Counted from the stretch's first letter, positions 35,228 through 45,721 are shown. The stretch: 64,000 nucleotides of DNA from Vibrio sp. CK2-1 (GCF_021726515.1 NZ_JAKKCJ010000007.1:62001-126000); one strand, 5' to 3'. The notes: generated by a model from the letters alone, not told the origin. Program-made: numbers and translations.

Positions 35228-35406
35228 GGAATAAATTATTCTTTGTTGGTGATCGGGATCACAGCTGAAGTTATTCTTTTTAGGCTTATTTATGGAATAA
35301 TGGCGTGATAATTTTGTTTAATATCTCAGCGATTTTCATTAGTGTTTAATTAAATTAATGAGTTAAATTAGCTTGTTGTTATTCCTATTGTTGGAATAAT
35401 TTATTC
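35228..35406. promoter_or_regulatory. putative MurR operator array between murQ and murR
   Basis: Seven copies of the half-site GGAATAA / TTATTC(C) occur in 180 bases: 35228, 35236, 35271, 35294, 35379, 35393 and 35401. Two pairs form identical 13-base palindromes GAATAA-N-TTATTC (35229-35241 and 35394-35406), one near each gene. A third pair is TTATTCC-N7-GGAATAA (35379-35399). MurR, encoded next door, is the natural ligand. Confidence 0.65.
35248..35263. promoter_or_regulatory. CRP-cAMP site upstream of murQ
   Basis: GGTGA-N6-TCACA matches nine of ten conserved positions of TGTGA-N6-TCACA and lies about 60 bases upstream of murQ, next to a MurR-like palindrome. Catabolite control of mur genes is known in E. 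coli. Confidence 0.6.
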
Positions 35407-35433
35407 TTTTTTGTGAGTTGTTTAGGGTGGTTT

Positions 35434-36288
35434 ATGTCGGTTTTTCATAAAATGATTAAACAAAGGGATGGTATTTCATCGAGTGGACGAAAAATTATCG
35501 ACTGGATAAATCAAAACCCAGAGCAAGCTTGCCATTTAACCAGCCAAGAGATGGCCGATTTAATTCAGGTTAGCCAATCAAGTATCGTTAAGCTTACGCA
35601 AAAGCTCGGCTATAAGGGTTACAGTCAGTTTAAATTGGCGATTAATGAAGATTTAATTCGTCGCCATTCCTCTCAAGTGACCCCTTTACATCATGATATT
35701 TTGGCCGATGATCCGGTTACTGTGATTGCTCAGAAGCTAGTCCAAAGCAAGATTGATGCAATGGTCAATACCACCAATGCATTGTCGATGGCGGTGTGCG
35801 AGCAAGCGATTCATTGGATTGATAATGCTGAGCGAGTGCAAATTGTCGGCATTGGTGGCTCAGCATTAACCGCCAAGGATTTAAGTTATAAATTACTTAA
35901 GTTAGGTGTCACAGCGTTAACTGAATCAGATAGTCATGTCCAATTGGCGGTAGCGCGCATTTTAACCCCGCAAGATGTGCAAATCGTGATTTCATTTTCA
36001 GGGGATAGAAAAGAAGTGTTATTAGCCGCGGAAACCGCCAAGCAGCAAGGCGCGAAAGTGATCGCATTAACCTCACCCAAAAGCAGTAAATTAAGAAAAA
36101 TTGCCGATCTATGTTTTGATACCATTGCCGATGAAAGTCAAAACCGCAGTTCTTCTATTGCATCGCGTACAGCACAAAACGTAATTACCGATTTATTGTT
36201 TATTCAGCTAGTCCAATATAAAGAAGATACTGCCAGAGTGCTAATTGATGAAATTCGCTCGGATGTTGAACGCTTTTCTTCAAAGTGA
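35434..36288 (+). CDS. murR: RpiR-family transcriptional regulator MurR
   Basis: Repressor of MurNAc catabolism, 284 residues: an N-terminal RpiR helix-turn-helix (about 1-77, with TSQEMADLIQVSQSSIVKL) and a C-terminal SIS sugar-phosphate domain (about 125-260, VGIGGSALTAKDL). A GTG at 35413 would add seven residues, but TAGGGTGG before the ATG at 35434 and the E. coli length of 285 favour this start. It is divergent from murQP over an operator-rich region, as in E. coli. Confidence 0.9.
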   Translation: MSVFHKMIKQRDGISSSGRKIIDWINQNPEQACHLTSQEMADLIQVSQSSIVKLTQKLGYKGYSQFKLAINEDLIRRHSSQVTPLHHDILADDPVTVIAQKLVQSKIDAMVNTTNALSMAVCEQAIHWIDNAERVQIVGIGGSALTAKDLSYKLLKLGVTALTESDSHVQLAVARILTPQDVQIVISFSGDRKEVLLAAETAKQQGAKVIALTSPKSSKLRKIADLCFDTIADESQNRSSSIASRTAQNVITDLLFIQLVQYKEDTARVLIDEIRSDVERFSSK

Positions 36289-36310
36289 TCTTTAATAAAA
36301 ATATCAAGAT

Positions 36311-36351
36311 AAAGCACTTATCAGCGTTATGTATTGGATGATAAGTGCTTT
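36311..36351. terminator. terminator between murR and ilvA
   Basis: A perfect 12-bp stem AAAGCACTTATC/GATAAGTGCTTT with a 17-base loop lies between the convergent genes. T-rich tails on both sides are weak. Confidence 0.7.
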
Positions 36352-36379
36352 GATTTTGTAGACTAGCTTATTGTTAAAG

Positions 36380-37927
36380 TTAACTTAAAAAGAACTTATA
36401 CGACGGGCTGTCATTTTCATCTTTATATTGGTAACCCAACTCTTTTAGATGAGCGGAAAAACGCTCTAAGTCGGAATCTTCTAGCTCAAAACCACATAAC
36501 ACTCGACCATAATCCGCGCCATGGTTACGGTAGTTAAATAAGCTAATGTTCCAATGAGTACCTAAAGTACTAAGGAAGTTCAGTAGTGCACCAGGGGATT
36601 CAGGAAACTCAAAGCTGTATAAACGTTCTTTCAATGGTTTAAGAGGCTTTCCGCCCACCATATAACGAACATGCAGCTTCGCCATTTCATCATCAGAAAG
36701 GTCTGCTACTGGATAGCCGCCTTGGCGTAGTTCTTCAACAATATGATCTAACTCTTGTTGACCATCTTGCAGGCGAACACCGACAAAAATATTGGCTTGA
36801 GTGTCATCGTTATAACGATAATTAAACTCTGTTACCGCACGGCCACCAATTAGATTACAAAACTCAAAGAAGGCGCCTTTGCGTTCAGGAATCGTGACCG
36901 CTAACAAACCTTCACGTTTTTCACCAAGTTCGCAGCGTTCTGAAACATAACGTAGCCCGTGGAAGTTGGTATTGGCGCCAGACAGTACCGTACCAAGTTG
37001 TTTACCTTGCAGTTGATGTTGTTCAGTAAACTTCTTCAAACCCGCTAAGGCAAGTGCCCCTGAAGGCTCAGCAATCGCGCGAGTATCTTCAAAGATGTCT
37101 TTGACTGCCGCGCAGATTTCATCGCTAGAAACCGTAATGTGTCCATCAAGGTATTCTTGGCAGACGCGGAAGGTTTCATTGCCTATGATTTTTACCGCCA
37201 CACCATCGGCGAACATGCTAACGCGATCAAGTGGTACTGGTTTACCGGCATCGAGCGCGGCTTTTAAACAGGCGGAATCTTCCGGCTCAACCGCAATCAC
37301 TTTAATCTCTGGCATTAATTGTTTGATTAATACCGCCACACCGGCGGCTAAACCACCGCCACCTACTGGCACAAAGATATAATCTAAGTGGCCATTTTGT
37401 TGCAGCATTTCCATGCCGATCGTGCCTTGACCAGCGATCACTAACGGGTGATCAAAGGGCGGCACATAGGAATAGCCATGTAATTCGGCTAAACGCTCGG
37501 CTTCGGCTTTGGCTTCATCAAAGTTACTACCGTGAAGTAATACTTCCCCACCAAAGTTACGTACTGCCGTGACTTTAATGTCTGGTGTGGTGGTCGGCAT
37601 CACGATAATGGCTTTGATATTCAGCAAATTACCAGATAGCGCGATACCTTGGGCGTGATTACCTGCCGATGCAGTGATTACACCGGCCTGCTTTTGCGCT
37701 TCAGTTAAACTGGCGACCATGTTGTAGGCGCCACGTAGTTTAAAAGAGTGAACCGGTTGGCGGTCTTCACGCTTGATTTGTACTTTATTGCCTAAGCGCT
37801 CCGATAAGCGGGTCATTTCCTGAAAAGGAGTAACGATCGCCGCTTCATAGACTGGTGCGCGCAAAATGTGGCGCAGGTATTCTGCGCCAGTATGTGGCAA
37901 ATTGAGCGATTGGGATTCATCTGGCAT
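36380..37927 (-). CDS. ilvA: biosynthetic threonine dehydratase IlvA
   Basis: PLP enzyme that converts threonine to 2-oxobutyrate, first step to isoleucine, feedback-inhibited by isoleucine. It has 515 residues. The Schiff-base lysine is Lys63 in HSFKLRGAYN; a serine/glycine phosphate loop VGGGGLAAG follows, and two ACT-like regulatory domains occupy about 325-510. It is the last gene of the ilv operon, five bases after ilvD. Confidence 0.97.
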   Translation of the reverse strand: MPDESQSLNLPHTGAEYLRHILRAPVYEAAIVTPFQEMTRLSERLGNKVQIKREDRQPVHSFKLRGAYNMVASLTEAQKQAGVITASAGNHAQGIALSGNLLNIKAIIVMPTTTPDIKVTAVRNFGGEVLLHGSNFDEAKAEAERLAELHGYSYVPPFDHPLVIAGQGTIGMEMLQQNGHLDYIFVPVGGGGLAAGVAVLIKQLMPEIKVIAVEPEDSACLKAALDAGKPVPLDRVSMFADGVAVKIIGNETFRVCQEYLDGHITVSSDEICAAVKDIFEDTRAIAEPSGALALAGLKKFTEQHQLQGKQLGTVLSGANTNFHGLRYVSERCELGEKREGLLAVTIPERKGAFFEFCNLIGGRAVTEFNYRYNDDTQANIFVGVRLQDGQQELDHIVEELRQGGYPVADLSDDEMAKLHVRYMVGGKPLKPLKERLYSFEFPESPGALLNFLSTLGTHWNISLFNYRNHGADYGRVLCGFELEDSDLERFSAHLKELGYQYKDENDSPSYKFFLS

Positions 37928-37932
37928 AAGGA

Positions 37933-39774
37933 TTACTCCTCTAGCTTAGATTTATCACGTACCGCGCCTTTATCTGCGCTGGTGGCTAACATCGCGTAAG
38001 CTTTAAGGGCAAAAGACACACTGCGCTCACGAGCGGCAGGTTTCCAACCGAGTTGGTCTTGTTTAGCGCGACGTTCTGCTAATTCTTGCTCGCTCACTTC
38101 GAGTTCAATCGTACGGTTAGGAATGTCGATGGTGATCGTGTCACCTTGGTTAACTAAACCTATCGTGCCGCCATTAGCCGCTTCTGGAGAGGCATGACCA
38201 ATCGATAAACCTGACGTACCACCAGAAAAGCGTCCATCAGTTAGTAGCGCACATTCTTTACCTAAGCCCATAGATTTTAGGTAAGTGGTTGGGTAAAGCA
38301 TTTCTTGCATGCCCGGGCCACCTTTAGGGCCTTCGTAGCGGATCACTACCACATCACCAGCTTTGACTTTGCCACCTAGAATGCCTTCAACCGCATCTTC
38401 TTGGCTTTCAAATACCACAGCAGGGCCTTTGAATTGTAAGCTGTTTTCATCAACGCCTGCGGTTTTAACAATACAACCATCGAGTGCAATATTACCGCTG
38501 AGTACCGCAAGACCACCATCTTGGCTAAAGGCGTTTTCTTTGGTGCGAATACAACCATTTTCACGGTCATCATCGAGCGTATCCCAACGACAATCTTGTG
38601 AGAAAGCTTTGGTGGTACGAATACCCGCAGGGCCCGCGCGGAAGAATTTCTTCACTTCTTCGGATTCGGTTTGCATGATGTCGTACTGCGCTAATTGCTC
38701 AGACATACTTAGACCAAGGACGGTTCTGGTTTGATTATGGATAAGACCTGCACGATCAAGTTCTGCCAAAATCGCCATCACACCACCAGCGCGGTGAACA
38801 TCTTCCATGTGGTATTTCGGTGTGGAAGGGGCCACTTTACAGATGTTGGGAATTTGACGAGACATGCGATCGATATCGTCCATCACAAAGTCAATGTCAC
38901 CTTCTTGAGCCGCGGCTAATAGGTGAAGTACGGTATTGGTTGAGCCGCCCATTGCGATATCGAGCGCCATCGCATTTTCAAAGGCATCTTTATTAGCAAT
39001 ATTACGTGGCAGTGCTGAGTCATCATCTTCTAGGTAGTAACGTTTTGTTAGTTCAACAATGCGTTGGCCGGCTTTAAGGAAAAGTTGTTCACGGTCAGCG
39101 TGCGTCGCTAGCATTGAACCATTACCCGGCTGACTTAAACCAAGCGCTTCAGTTAAGCAGTTCATTGAGTTGGCGGTAAACATACCTGAACATGAGCCAC
39201 ACGTTGGGCAAGCAGAGCGCTCGACTTGTTCGCTTTGTTCATCGGATACTTTTGGATCCGCGCCTTGGATCATGGCATCAACTAAATCAAGCTTGATGAT
39301 CTGATCTGAAAGCTTAGTTTTACCCGCTTCCATTGGGCCACCAGAAACAAAGATCACTGGAATATTAAGACGCATTGATGCCATTAACATTCCCGGAGTG
39401 ATTTTGTCACAGTTAGAGATACAGACCATAGCATCGGCGCAGTGGGCATTAACCATGTACTCTACGGAGTCGGCAATCAGTTCGCGCGATGGTAGAGAAT
39501 ACAGCATGCCGCCGTGCCCCATCGCGATACCATCATCCACGGCGATGGTGTTAAATTCTTTAGCGATACCGCCTGCTTTTTCAATTTCAGCAGCAACCAG
39601 TTGGCCCATGTCTTTTAGGTGCACGTGACCGGGAACAAACTGAGTAAATGAGTTAACTACGGCAATAATTGGCTTACCGAAGTCTTCTTCTTTTACACCG
39701 GTGGCACGCCATAAAGCACGTGCGCCAGCCATGTTACGGCCGTGAGTGGTAGTGGCGGAGCGATAGATAGGCAT
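37933..39774 (-). CDS. ilvD: dihydroxy-acid dehydratase IlvD
   Basis: Iron-sulfur enzyme of valine/isoleucine synthesis, 613 residues. Cluster cysteines are in [13 protein letters not shown] and [35 protein letters not shown] is the C-terminal signature. Confidence 0.98.
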   Translation of the reverse strand: MPIYRSATTTHGRNMAGARALWRATGVKEEDFGKPIIAVVNSFTQFVPGHVHLKDMGQLVAAEIEKAGGIAKEFNTIAVDDGIAMGHGGMLYSLPSRELIADSVEYMVNAHCADAMVCISNCDKITPGMLMASMRLNIPVIFVSGGPMEAGKTKLSDQIIKLDLVDAMIQGADPKVSDEQSEQVERSACPTCGSCSGMFTANSMNCLTEALGLSQPGNGSMLATHADREQLFLKAGQRIVELTKRYYLEDDDSALPRNIANKDAFENAMALDIAMGGSTNTVLHLLAAAQEGDIDFVMDDIDRMSRQIPNICKVAPSTPKYHMEDVHRAGGVMAILAELDRAGLIHNQTRTVLGLSMSEQLAQYDIMQTESEEVKKFFRAGPAGIRTTKAFSQDCRWDTLDDDRENGCIRTKENAFSQDGGLAVLSGNIALDGCIVKTAGVDENSLQFKGPAVVFESQEDAVEGILGGKVKAGDVVVIRYEGPKGGPGMQEMLYPTTYLKSMGLGKECALLTDGRFSGGTSGLSIGHASPEAANGGTIGLVNQGDTITIDIPNRTIELEVSEQELAERRAKQDQLGWKPAARERSVSFALKAYAMLATSADKGAVRDKSKLEE

Positions 39775-39842
39775 AGTGTTAAATCCTTTTAAATCTTAAT
39801 AAATTGGTCAATCAATATTGGTAAACTACTCGTTATTTAGGC

Positions 39843-40781
39843 TTATTTACCTTGAGGGTAAACTGGATCTAACCAGTCCCATTTGTCTTCGGTAGTACCA
39901 TCAAATAAGCCAAAGAAGCTTGATTGAATATGTTCGGTAATTGGGCCGCGTTTGCCAGCGCCAACCGTAATTTGGTCGACACTACGTACCGGTACAATTT
40001 CAGCCGCGGTGCCAGTCATAAAGATTTCATCGGCAAGGTAGAGTGCTTCACGGGCAATGTTGGCTTCTTCAATTTCATAGCCGAGCTCTTTGGCTAGGAT
40101 AACAATTGAATCACGAGTAATACCTGGCAGAATCGAGCTGGTGGCAGGAGGTGTGACAATCTTGCCATTCTTCACTACAAAAATATTTTCACCCGCGCCT
40201 TCTGAAATATAACCATTCACGCTCAATGCAATTCCTTCATCGTAACCATGACGACGAGCTTCACCACCGACCAATAAAGAAGAAAGGTAGTTACCACCGG
40301 CTTTAGCGGCGGTTGGAATGGTGTTTGGCGCAGCGCGGTTCCAGCTAGAAATCATCGCATCGACACCATTAGCCAGCGCTTCTTCACCTAGGTAAGAACC
40401 CCAAGGGAAAGCGGCAATGATTACTTCCATTTCTGAATCGACTGGTGGGCAAACCCCTAGACCAACATTACCGACAAAACCTAATGGACGAATATAAGCT
40501 GAATCTAGCTTGTTAACGCGTAGCGTTTCGCGACAGGCTTCCATCATTTCTTCTACTGAATATGGAATTGGGAAACGGTAGATTTTTGCTGAATCTTTTA
40601 AGCGATCCATATGTTCTTTATGACGGAACACAATTGGGCCATTTGGCGTGTTGTAGCAACGAATACCTTCAAATACCGAAGTACCATAGTGCATAGCATG
40701 CGTTAAGACGTGGACATTAGCCTCAGCCCAAGGCACCATTTTTCCATTAAACCAAATAAAATCTGCGGTATTTGTAGCCAT
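39843..40781 (-). CDS. ilvE: branched-chain amino-acid aminotransferase IlvE
   Basis: Fold-type IV PLP transaminase for the last step to leucine, isoleucine and valine. It has 312 residues. The PLP lysine is in AKAGGNYLSSLL; EGAGENIFVV and ITRDSIVILAKELGYEI are family signatures. The frame extends six codons upstream, but AAAAGGAAG before the ATG at 40781 decides the start. Confidence 0.97.
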   Translation of the reverse strand: MATNTADFIWFNGKMVPWAEANVHVLTHAMHYGTSVFEGIRCYNTPNGPIVFRHKEHMDRLKDSAKIYRFPIPYSVEEMMEACRETLRVNKLDSAYIRPLGFVGNVGLGVCPPVDSEMEVIIAAFPWGSYLGEEALANGVDAMISSWNRAAPNTIPTAAKAGGNYLSSLLVGGEARRHGYDEGIALSVNGYISEGAGENIFVVKNGKIVTPPATSSILPGITRDSIVILAKELGYEIEEANIAREALYLADEIFMTGTAAEIVPVRSVDQITVGAGKRGPITEHIQSSFFGLFDGTTEDKWDWLDPVYPQGK

Positions 40782-40809
40782 CTTGGTCTTCCTTTTCAAT
40801 TCGATGTTT

Positions 40810-41067
40810 TTATTCTTCTACTAAATGCGTTTGCAGCAGTTGAGTTTCGACGGTGCGAATGTCCCATAGCTTTTCAATCTGATTGATCAAAATCGTGATA
40901 GGTCGGTTGCTATCCACAATAATTTCCACTGTTGCAACATTACTTTCGTGGTTCACGGTGGCGATCACTTGTCGGATTATAAAACCACGATGTCGAATCA
41001 CGCGCAACACTCGCTCTAACAATACGGGTTTGTCGTCTGCTTTTATGTTTAATTGATATCTGTCCAT
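40810..41067 (-). CDS. ilvM: acetolactate synthase II small subunit IlvM
   Basis: ACT-domain regulatory subunit, 85 residues from [20 protein letters not shown]. The ATG shares one base with the ilvG stop (TAATG), so translation is coupled. Upstream in-frame extension lies within ilvG and is not used. Confidence 0.94.
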   Translation of the reverse strand: MDRYQLNIKADDKPVLLERVLRVIRHRGFIIRQVIATVNHESNVATVEIIVDSNRPITILINQIEKLWDIRTVETQLLQTHLVEE

Positions 41068-42713
41068 TAGGTGTTCTCCAACATATCTTGGTTTGCGGCG
41101 CCCGGTGGCACTAATGGCCAAACATTTTCTTCTTCTGAAATTAAAACGTGTAATAAGTAAGGCGTTTCACTGGCAAGCATTTCTTTTAATGCCGGCTCTA
41201 CTTCTTCTTTGCGAGTAATAGTTTTGCCCGGAATATCGAACGCTTTAGCTAGCATGATGAAATCTGGGTTGTCATCCAAAATGGTTTCACTGTGGCGACC
41301 ATCAAAAAACAGTGATTGCCATTGGCGAACCATGCCTAAACGTTGGTTATTCAGTAGCACCATTTTGACTGGGATTTTGCGGCGCTTTAATGTGCCAAGC
41401 TCTTGGATGTTCATCATAAAAGAGCCATCGCCAGTGATCAGAATTGACTCATCATTTGGACGAGCGACTTTAGCTCCCATTGCCGCAGGCAGACCAAAGC
41501 CCATGGTGCCAAGACCGGCTGAGGTGATGTAGTTTTGCGGCGCGCGCGGTTGAATATGTTGCGCTGCCCACATTTGGTGTTGGCCTACGTCAGTCGAGAT
41601 CATCGAACTGTCCGGCATCATATCTGACAGTTGTTTCAACAGTTTTGGCGCATAAATCAAATCACCCGGATGATCGTAGCGCCATTTGAATTTCTTTCTT
41701 AAACGGTCGCAATGCTCATTCCATTCAGTAACATCATTGCTTACTTCCAGTTGCGGTAGCAGTAGGTTGAGATCGCCGCGTAATGGTGCGTGAGCATGAC
41801 GTAGTTTATTAAATTCTGCCGCATCAATATCTAAATGAATTACTTTAGCGTGTGGTGCAAAGGTATCTAGCTTGCCGGTTACTCGGTCATCAAAACGCGC
41901 ACCGACTACGATTAATAAGTCACATTCTTGCACCACTAGGTTAGCGGCTTTGGTGCCGTGCATGCCGAGCATACCTAGGTAGTGTGGATAGTGACGCTCA
42001 ACCGTACCTAAGCCTTTTAGAGTGCTGACGGTTGGGATTGGATTTAACTTTAAAAACTCACGGACTGTATCGGTTGCATGAGCGAGTTGAACGCCGCCAC
42101 CGACATATAAAACCGGCTTATGACTATTGGCTAAAACTTGTTGAGCTTCTTCGATGGCTTGCTGAGTTGCAACTGGAATAGCAGGGGGAGTAAATTCAGG
42201 CAGTATCTTGGTTGGCGCTTGAGCTAATTGAACATCTTTAGCGATATCGACTAATACCGGACCGGGGCGACCGGATTTGGCTAACTCAAAGGCTTCAGAA
42301 AGAGTGGGAGCGAGTTCGTTGATATCCGTCACTAAGTAGCTGTGTTTACAACACGATAGCGACATGCCGATCACATCCATTTCTTGGAAAGCATCGGTAC
42401 CGATATGAGTACTGGCAACTTGTCCTGTGATGGCAACGATAGGGATCGAATCCATTAAGGCATCGGCAAGACCGGTCACTAGGTTAGTGGCACCGGGGCC
42501 GGAAGTGGCCATACAAACCGCAACGTCTTGTGTAGAACGAGCCATTCCAATGGCTGCCATCGCTGCGCCTTGTTCATGGCGGCATAAGATATGTTCGACA
42601 TCACCATCATACAGCGCATCATAGATTGGCATGATGGCGCCACCAGGGTAACCAAATACGGTTTTTATGCCTTCTTGCTGTAGTGCGCTGACTACCAACT
42701 CTGCTCCATTCAT
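41067..42713 (-). CDS. ilvG: acetolactate synthase II large subunit IlvG
   Basis: ThDP- and FAD-dependent enzyme that condenses pyruvate with pyruvate or 2-oxobutyrate. It has 548 residues. The activating glutamate is in [14 protein letters not shown] after [15 protein letters not shown]; the ThDP-binding motif [14 protein letters not shown] is present. The frame is intact, unlike the frameshifted ilvG of E. coli K-12. Confidence 0.97.
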   Translation of the reverse strand: MNGAELVVSALQQEGIKTVFGYPGGAIMPIYDALYDGDVEHILCRHEQGAAMAAIGMARSTQDVAVCMATSGPGATNLVTGLADALMDSIPIVAITGQVASTHIGTDAFQEMDVIGMSLSCCKHSYLVTDINELAPTLSEAFELAKSGRPGPVLVDIAKDVQLAQAPTKILPEFTPPAIPVATQQAIEEAQQVLANSHKPVLYVGGGVQLAHATDTVREFLKLNPIPTVSTLKGLGTVERHYPHYLGMLGMHGTKAANLVVQECDLLIVVGARFDDRVTGKLDTFAPHAKVIHLDIDAAEFNKLRHAHAPLRGDLNLLLPQLEVSNDVTEWNEHCDRLRKKFKWRYDHPGDLIYAPKLLKQLSDMMPDSSMISTDVGQHQMWAAQHIQPRAPQNYITSAGLGTMGFGLPAAMGAKVARPNDESILITGDGSFMMNIQELGTLKRRKIPVKMVLLNNQRLGMVRQWQSLFFDGRHSETILDDNPDFIMLAKAFDIPGKTITRKEEVEPALKEMLASETPYLLHVLISEEENVWPLVPPGAANQDMLENT

Positions 42714-42857
42714 CGTTTAGTCTCCTGCGCGTTTTGCGGTTTGTCTTCCATGTGTTGTGTCTGCATGAGGCGTATTCCTTGTCCTACTGTATTGGTATTA
42801 ATTTATTATTATTGTCATGACCAATGGTAAATTTTTATGTTTAAAAAGAGATAAAAA

Positions 42858-42885
42858 AAGCCCCCGACTTAAAGTGCGGGGGCTT
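42858..42885 (-). terminator. ilv operon attenuator
   Basis: On the minus strand AAGCCCCCG/CGGGGGCTT (9-bp stem, with an inner ACTT/AAGT extension) runs into seven Ts, between ilvL and ilvG. The CCCCGC of the stem can alternatively pair with GCGGGG inside the ilvL coding sequence (42919-42924), a plausible antiterminator. Confidence 0.88.
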
Positions 42886-42899
42886 GATAGTGTTTGGTG

Positions 42900-42989
42900 T
42901 TACTTATCGCTCACTAATCCCCGCGCGGACCGAATAATGACCACGACTAGGAGAATAATCAGAGTGTGAATACGAGCGATAGGGTTCAT
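42900..42989 (-). CDS. ilvL: ilvGMEDA leader peptide IlvL
   Basis: A 29-residue peptide beginning MNPIARIHTLIILLVVVII, with 13 of its residues Ile, Leu or Val in its central part, and ending in VSDK. It precedes an attenuator hairpin and ilvG, so ribosome stalling at the Ile/Leu/Val codons should control read-through. It is not homologous residue by residue to E. coli IlvL but has the same design. The upstream stretch to 43150 should hold the operon promoter and the comM promoter; I found no convincing -35/-10 pair. Confidence 0.9.
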   Translation of the reverse strand: MNPIARIHTLIILLVVVIIRSARGLVSDK

Positions 42990-43150
42990 TCCAATTCCAT
43001 TTGAAAGCGTAACGTAATCTGTACTGTTAGTGGTATCACATAAATTGATCATATTACAAGCAAAAACTCACACTTTTTTAACCATACGGCTCACTTCAAA
43101 GCTTGTATACAGGAGTACTTAATCAAAATATAAAAGAAGTGGATAGATAA

Positions 43151-44674
43151 ATGGAATTAGCAATCATACATAGTCGAGCCTGCGTAGGGGTAGAAGCGCC
43201 AGAAGTGACCGTCGAGGTCCATATAAGCAACGGAATGCCTGGATTTTCGTTAGTTGGCCTACCGGAAACCACGGTCAAAGAAGCTAAAGACCGAGTACGC
43301 AGCGCGATTTTAAATTCGAACTTTGAATTTCCAGCAAAAAGAATCACGGTCAATTTAGCGCCGGCCGATTTACCCAAAGAAGGCGGTCGTTTTGATTTGC
43401 CGATTGCACTAGGCATTTTGGCTGCCTCTCAACAAATCGCAATTAATAAGCTCGATAGCCATGAGTTTGTTGGAGAGTTGGCTTTGTCTGGCGAACTTAG
43501 AAGAGTTAAAGGCGTACTTCCCGCAGCATTAGCTTGTATTAAACAACAGCGAACCTTAGTCGTCCCCAAAGACAATGGCGATCAAGCCGCACTTGTTGGC
43601 CAAGAAGTACATAAATCCGCGACTACCTTATTGGAAGTGTGCGCCGATCTATGTGGTCAGCAGACCATGGGATTATTTACCACAGACAAAGCGCAACCCA
43701 AGGCAAATAATGACCGTGACTTACAAGATATTATTGGTCAACAGCAAGGTAAGCGGGCACTCGAAATTGCCGCGGCAGGTTCGCATAATTTGCTCTTTTT
43801 AGGCCCACCGGGAACCGGAAAAACCATGTTGGCTTCTCGCTTGTGTGATTTGTTACCCGAGATGAGTGATGATGAAGCGTTAGAAAGCGCTTCGGTGGCT
43901 TCATTAACAGAGTTAGAAATTAATCACCATAATTGGAAAAATCGCCCCTTTAGAGCGCCTCATCATTCTAGTTCTATGGCGGCGCTAGTTGGCGGTGGCT
44001 CGATCCCAAGACCGGGAGAAATTTCATTGGCGCACAATGGCTTGTTATTTTTAGATGAAATGCCGGAATTTGACCGCAAGGTACTGGATTCGCTGCGTGA
44101 GCCGTTAGAGTCGGGTGAAATTATTATTTCTCGCGCTGCCGGAAAAACCCGTTTCCCAGCGCGCTTTCAATTGGTAGGTGCGCTTAACCCAAGTCCGACA
44201 GGCTATTACGAAGGCGCCCAAAGCCGCGCTAATCCGCAAACTATTCTGCGTTATTTGAGTCGTTTATCTGGCCCATTGTTGGATCGCTTTGATATGTCGA
44301 TTGAAATCCCTGCACTACCAAAAGGGACGCTATCGCAAGGCGGTGATCGCGGAGAGCCAACTCAGGTAGTTAAACAGAGAGTTTGGCAAGCCCGTCAATT
44401 GATGTTGGCGCGTAGTGGTAAGGTGAATGCGTTATTAAACAGCCGTGAAATTGAGCAAGTATGTAAGCTCGACAAAGCGGATGCGGAATTTTTAGAACAA
44501 GCGCTGCATCAGCTGGGATTATCGGTGCGTGCTTATCATCGAATATTAAAAGTCGCCCGAACTATTGCTGATTTATCACAAGCAGAGTGGATTGAAAAAG
44601 CCCATTTAGCGGAAGCACTAGGTTATCGCAATATGGATCGCTTATTGAAGCAATTAACCGCGCAGGCAGTATAG
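43151..44674 (+). CDS. comM: ComM/YifB AAA+ ATPase (Mg-chelatase-like)
   Basis: Hexameric branch-migration helicase that promotes integration of single-stranded DNA during natural transformation, as shown in Vibrio cholerae. It has 507 residues: an N-terminal Lon-protease-like S5 domain (about 1-170, ISNGMPGFSLVGLPE), a central AAA+ core with Walker A GPPGTGKT near 218-225 and Walker B LLFLDEMPEF, and a C-terminal Mg-chelatase domain with LSVRAYHRILKVARTIADL. It is consistent with dprA also being present at 58.6 kb. Confidence 0.95.
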   Translation: MELAIIHSRACVGVEAPEVTVEVHISNGMPGFSLVGLPETTVKEAKDRVRSAILNSNFEFPAKRITVNLAPADLPKEGGRFDLPIALGILAASQQIAINKLDSHEFVGELALSGELRRVKGVLPAALACIKQQRTLVVPKDNGDQAALVGQEVHKSATTLLEVCADLCGQQTMGLFTTDKAQPKANNDRDLQDIIGQQQGKRALEIAAAGSHNLLFLGPPGTGKTMLASRLCDLLPEMSDDEALESASVASLTELEINHHNWKNRPFRAPHHSSSMAALVGGGSIPRPGEISLAHNGLLFLDEMPEFDRKVLDSLREPLESGEIIISRAAGKTRFPARFQLVGALNPSPTGYYEGAQSRANPQTILRYLSRLSGPLLDRFDMSIEIPALPKGTLSQGGDRGEPTQVVKQRVWQARQLMLARSGKVNALLNSREIEQVCKLDKADAEFLEQALHQLGLSVRAYHRILKVARTIADLSQAEWIEKAHLAEALGYRNMDRLLKQLTAQAV

Positions 44675-44765
44675 CGTGCAAAACATAGCTCTAAACAGGA
44701 TCAACAAAACAGCAGAAAGGTATATAATGCCGGGCTTTGATCTATAGGTGAGTGTTGAGGGTGTC

Positions 44766-45680
44766 ATGACGGTTATTCGGTTTTTAATCAGCTGCTTGAT
44801 AGTGATAATAAATACAGCATTGGCATCGTTAGGGATTTTCTTAATGGCGGTGGTGAAATGGTTAGTGCCTATTTCCATCGTGCAGCGCGCCATGTCTTAT
44901 ACTGCCAATCGTGTGATGTGGTTATGGGCCAGTATCAACAATGTCACTCTTAATGCGATTAACCCCGTTGAGTGGCAGATTGAAGGTGGCGAAGCATTAA
45001 CTCAGCAAGGTTGGTATCTAGTGATTTGTAATCATCAAAGCTGGGCCGATATTGTGGTGTTATGCAGTGTGTTACGCAATCGCATCCCGATGCCGAAGTT
45101 TTTCCTGAAATATGAATTACTGTATGTGCCGTTTGTTGGCCTAGCTTGTTGGGCGCTTGATATGCCGTTTATGCGTCGTTATAGCAAAGAGTACCTTGCC
45201 AAGCATCCCGAAAAAAAAGGTCAAGACTTACAAACGACTCGCCGTTCTTGCGCCAAATTCCAGCACACTCCAACTACGGTCGTTAATTATGTAGAAGGCA
45301 CTCGACATAGTTATGATAAAGCGAAAAACCGTCGCTCACCGTATCAGCACCTGTTGTCGCCTAAATCTGGTGGCATTGCTTACACTTTGGCGGCAATGGG
45401 AGAGCAATTTGAGTATGTGGTCGATGTGACTTTAGCTTATCCTGATAATATCGATAAGCCATTTCGCGATATGCTAATGGGCAGATTAACCAAGATTGTC
45501 GTCAAAATTGACATGATCCCAATGTCACAAGTGCCGCAAGGTGATTACTTTAACCAGCCAAGCTTTAAGCGTGAATTTCAAACTTGGTTAAGTGGTCGTT
45601 GGAAAGAGAAAGATCAGTATTTAGACAATCTATATCGTGATGGACAAGTGACAGAGTCTAGCCTTGATAAGGCGGCTTAA
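44766..45680 (+). CDS. 1-acyl-glycerol-3-phosphate acyltransferase family protein, YihG-like
   Basis: Membrane-anchored acyltransferase of 304 residues. The catalytic HX4D motif is NHQSWAD at 89-95; the substrate motif VNYVEGTRHS lies further on, with an N-terminal hydrophobic segment (about 5-30). The set of motifs and the nearby dsbA and srkA match E. coli YihG, an alternative lysophosphatidate acyltransferase. The GTG at 44748 is possible but GAGGGT before the ATG at 44766 is better. Confidence 0.85.
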   Translation: MTVIRFLISCLIVIINTALASLGIFLMAVVKWLVPISIVQRAMSYTANRVMWLWASINNVTLNAINPVEWQIEGGEALTQQGWYLVICNHQSWADIVVLCSVLRNRIPMPKFFLKYELLYVPFVGLACWALDMPFMRRYSKEYLAKHPEKKGQDLQTTRRSCAKFQHTPTTVVNYVEGTRHSYDKAKNRRSPYQHLLSPKSGGIAYTLAAMGEQFEYVVDVTLAYPDNIDKPFRDMLMGRLTKIVVKIDMIPMSQVPQGDYFNQPSFKREFQTWLSGRWKEKDQYLDNLYRDGQVTESSLDKAA

Positions 45681-45721
45681 GTTATTTAATGCGATGTTGA
45701 ATGTGCTAAAAAAACAAATAA

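Noticed and set aside
39601..39640. CACGTG core as a possible parS
   Set aside because: Flanks (GGTGCACGTGACCGG) do not fit the parS consensus; the same holds for CACGTG in glmU near 29968.
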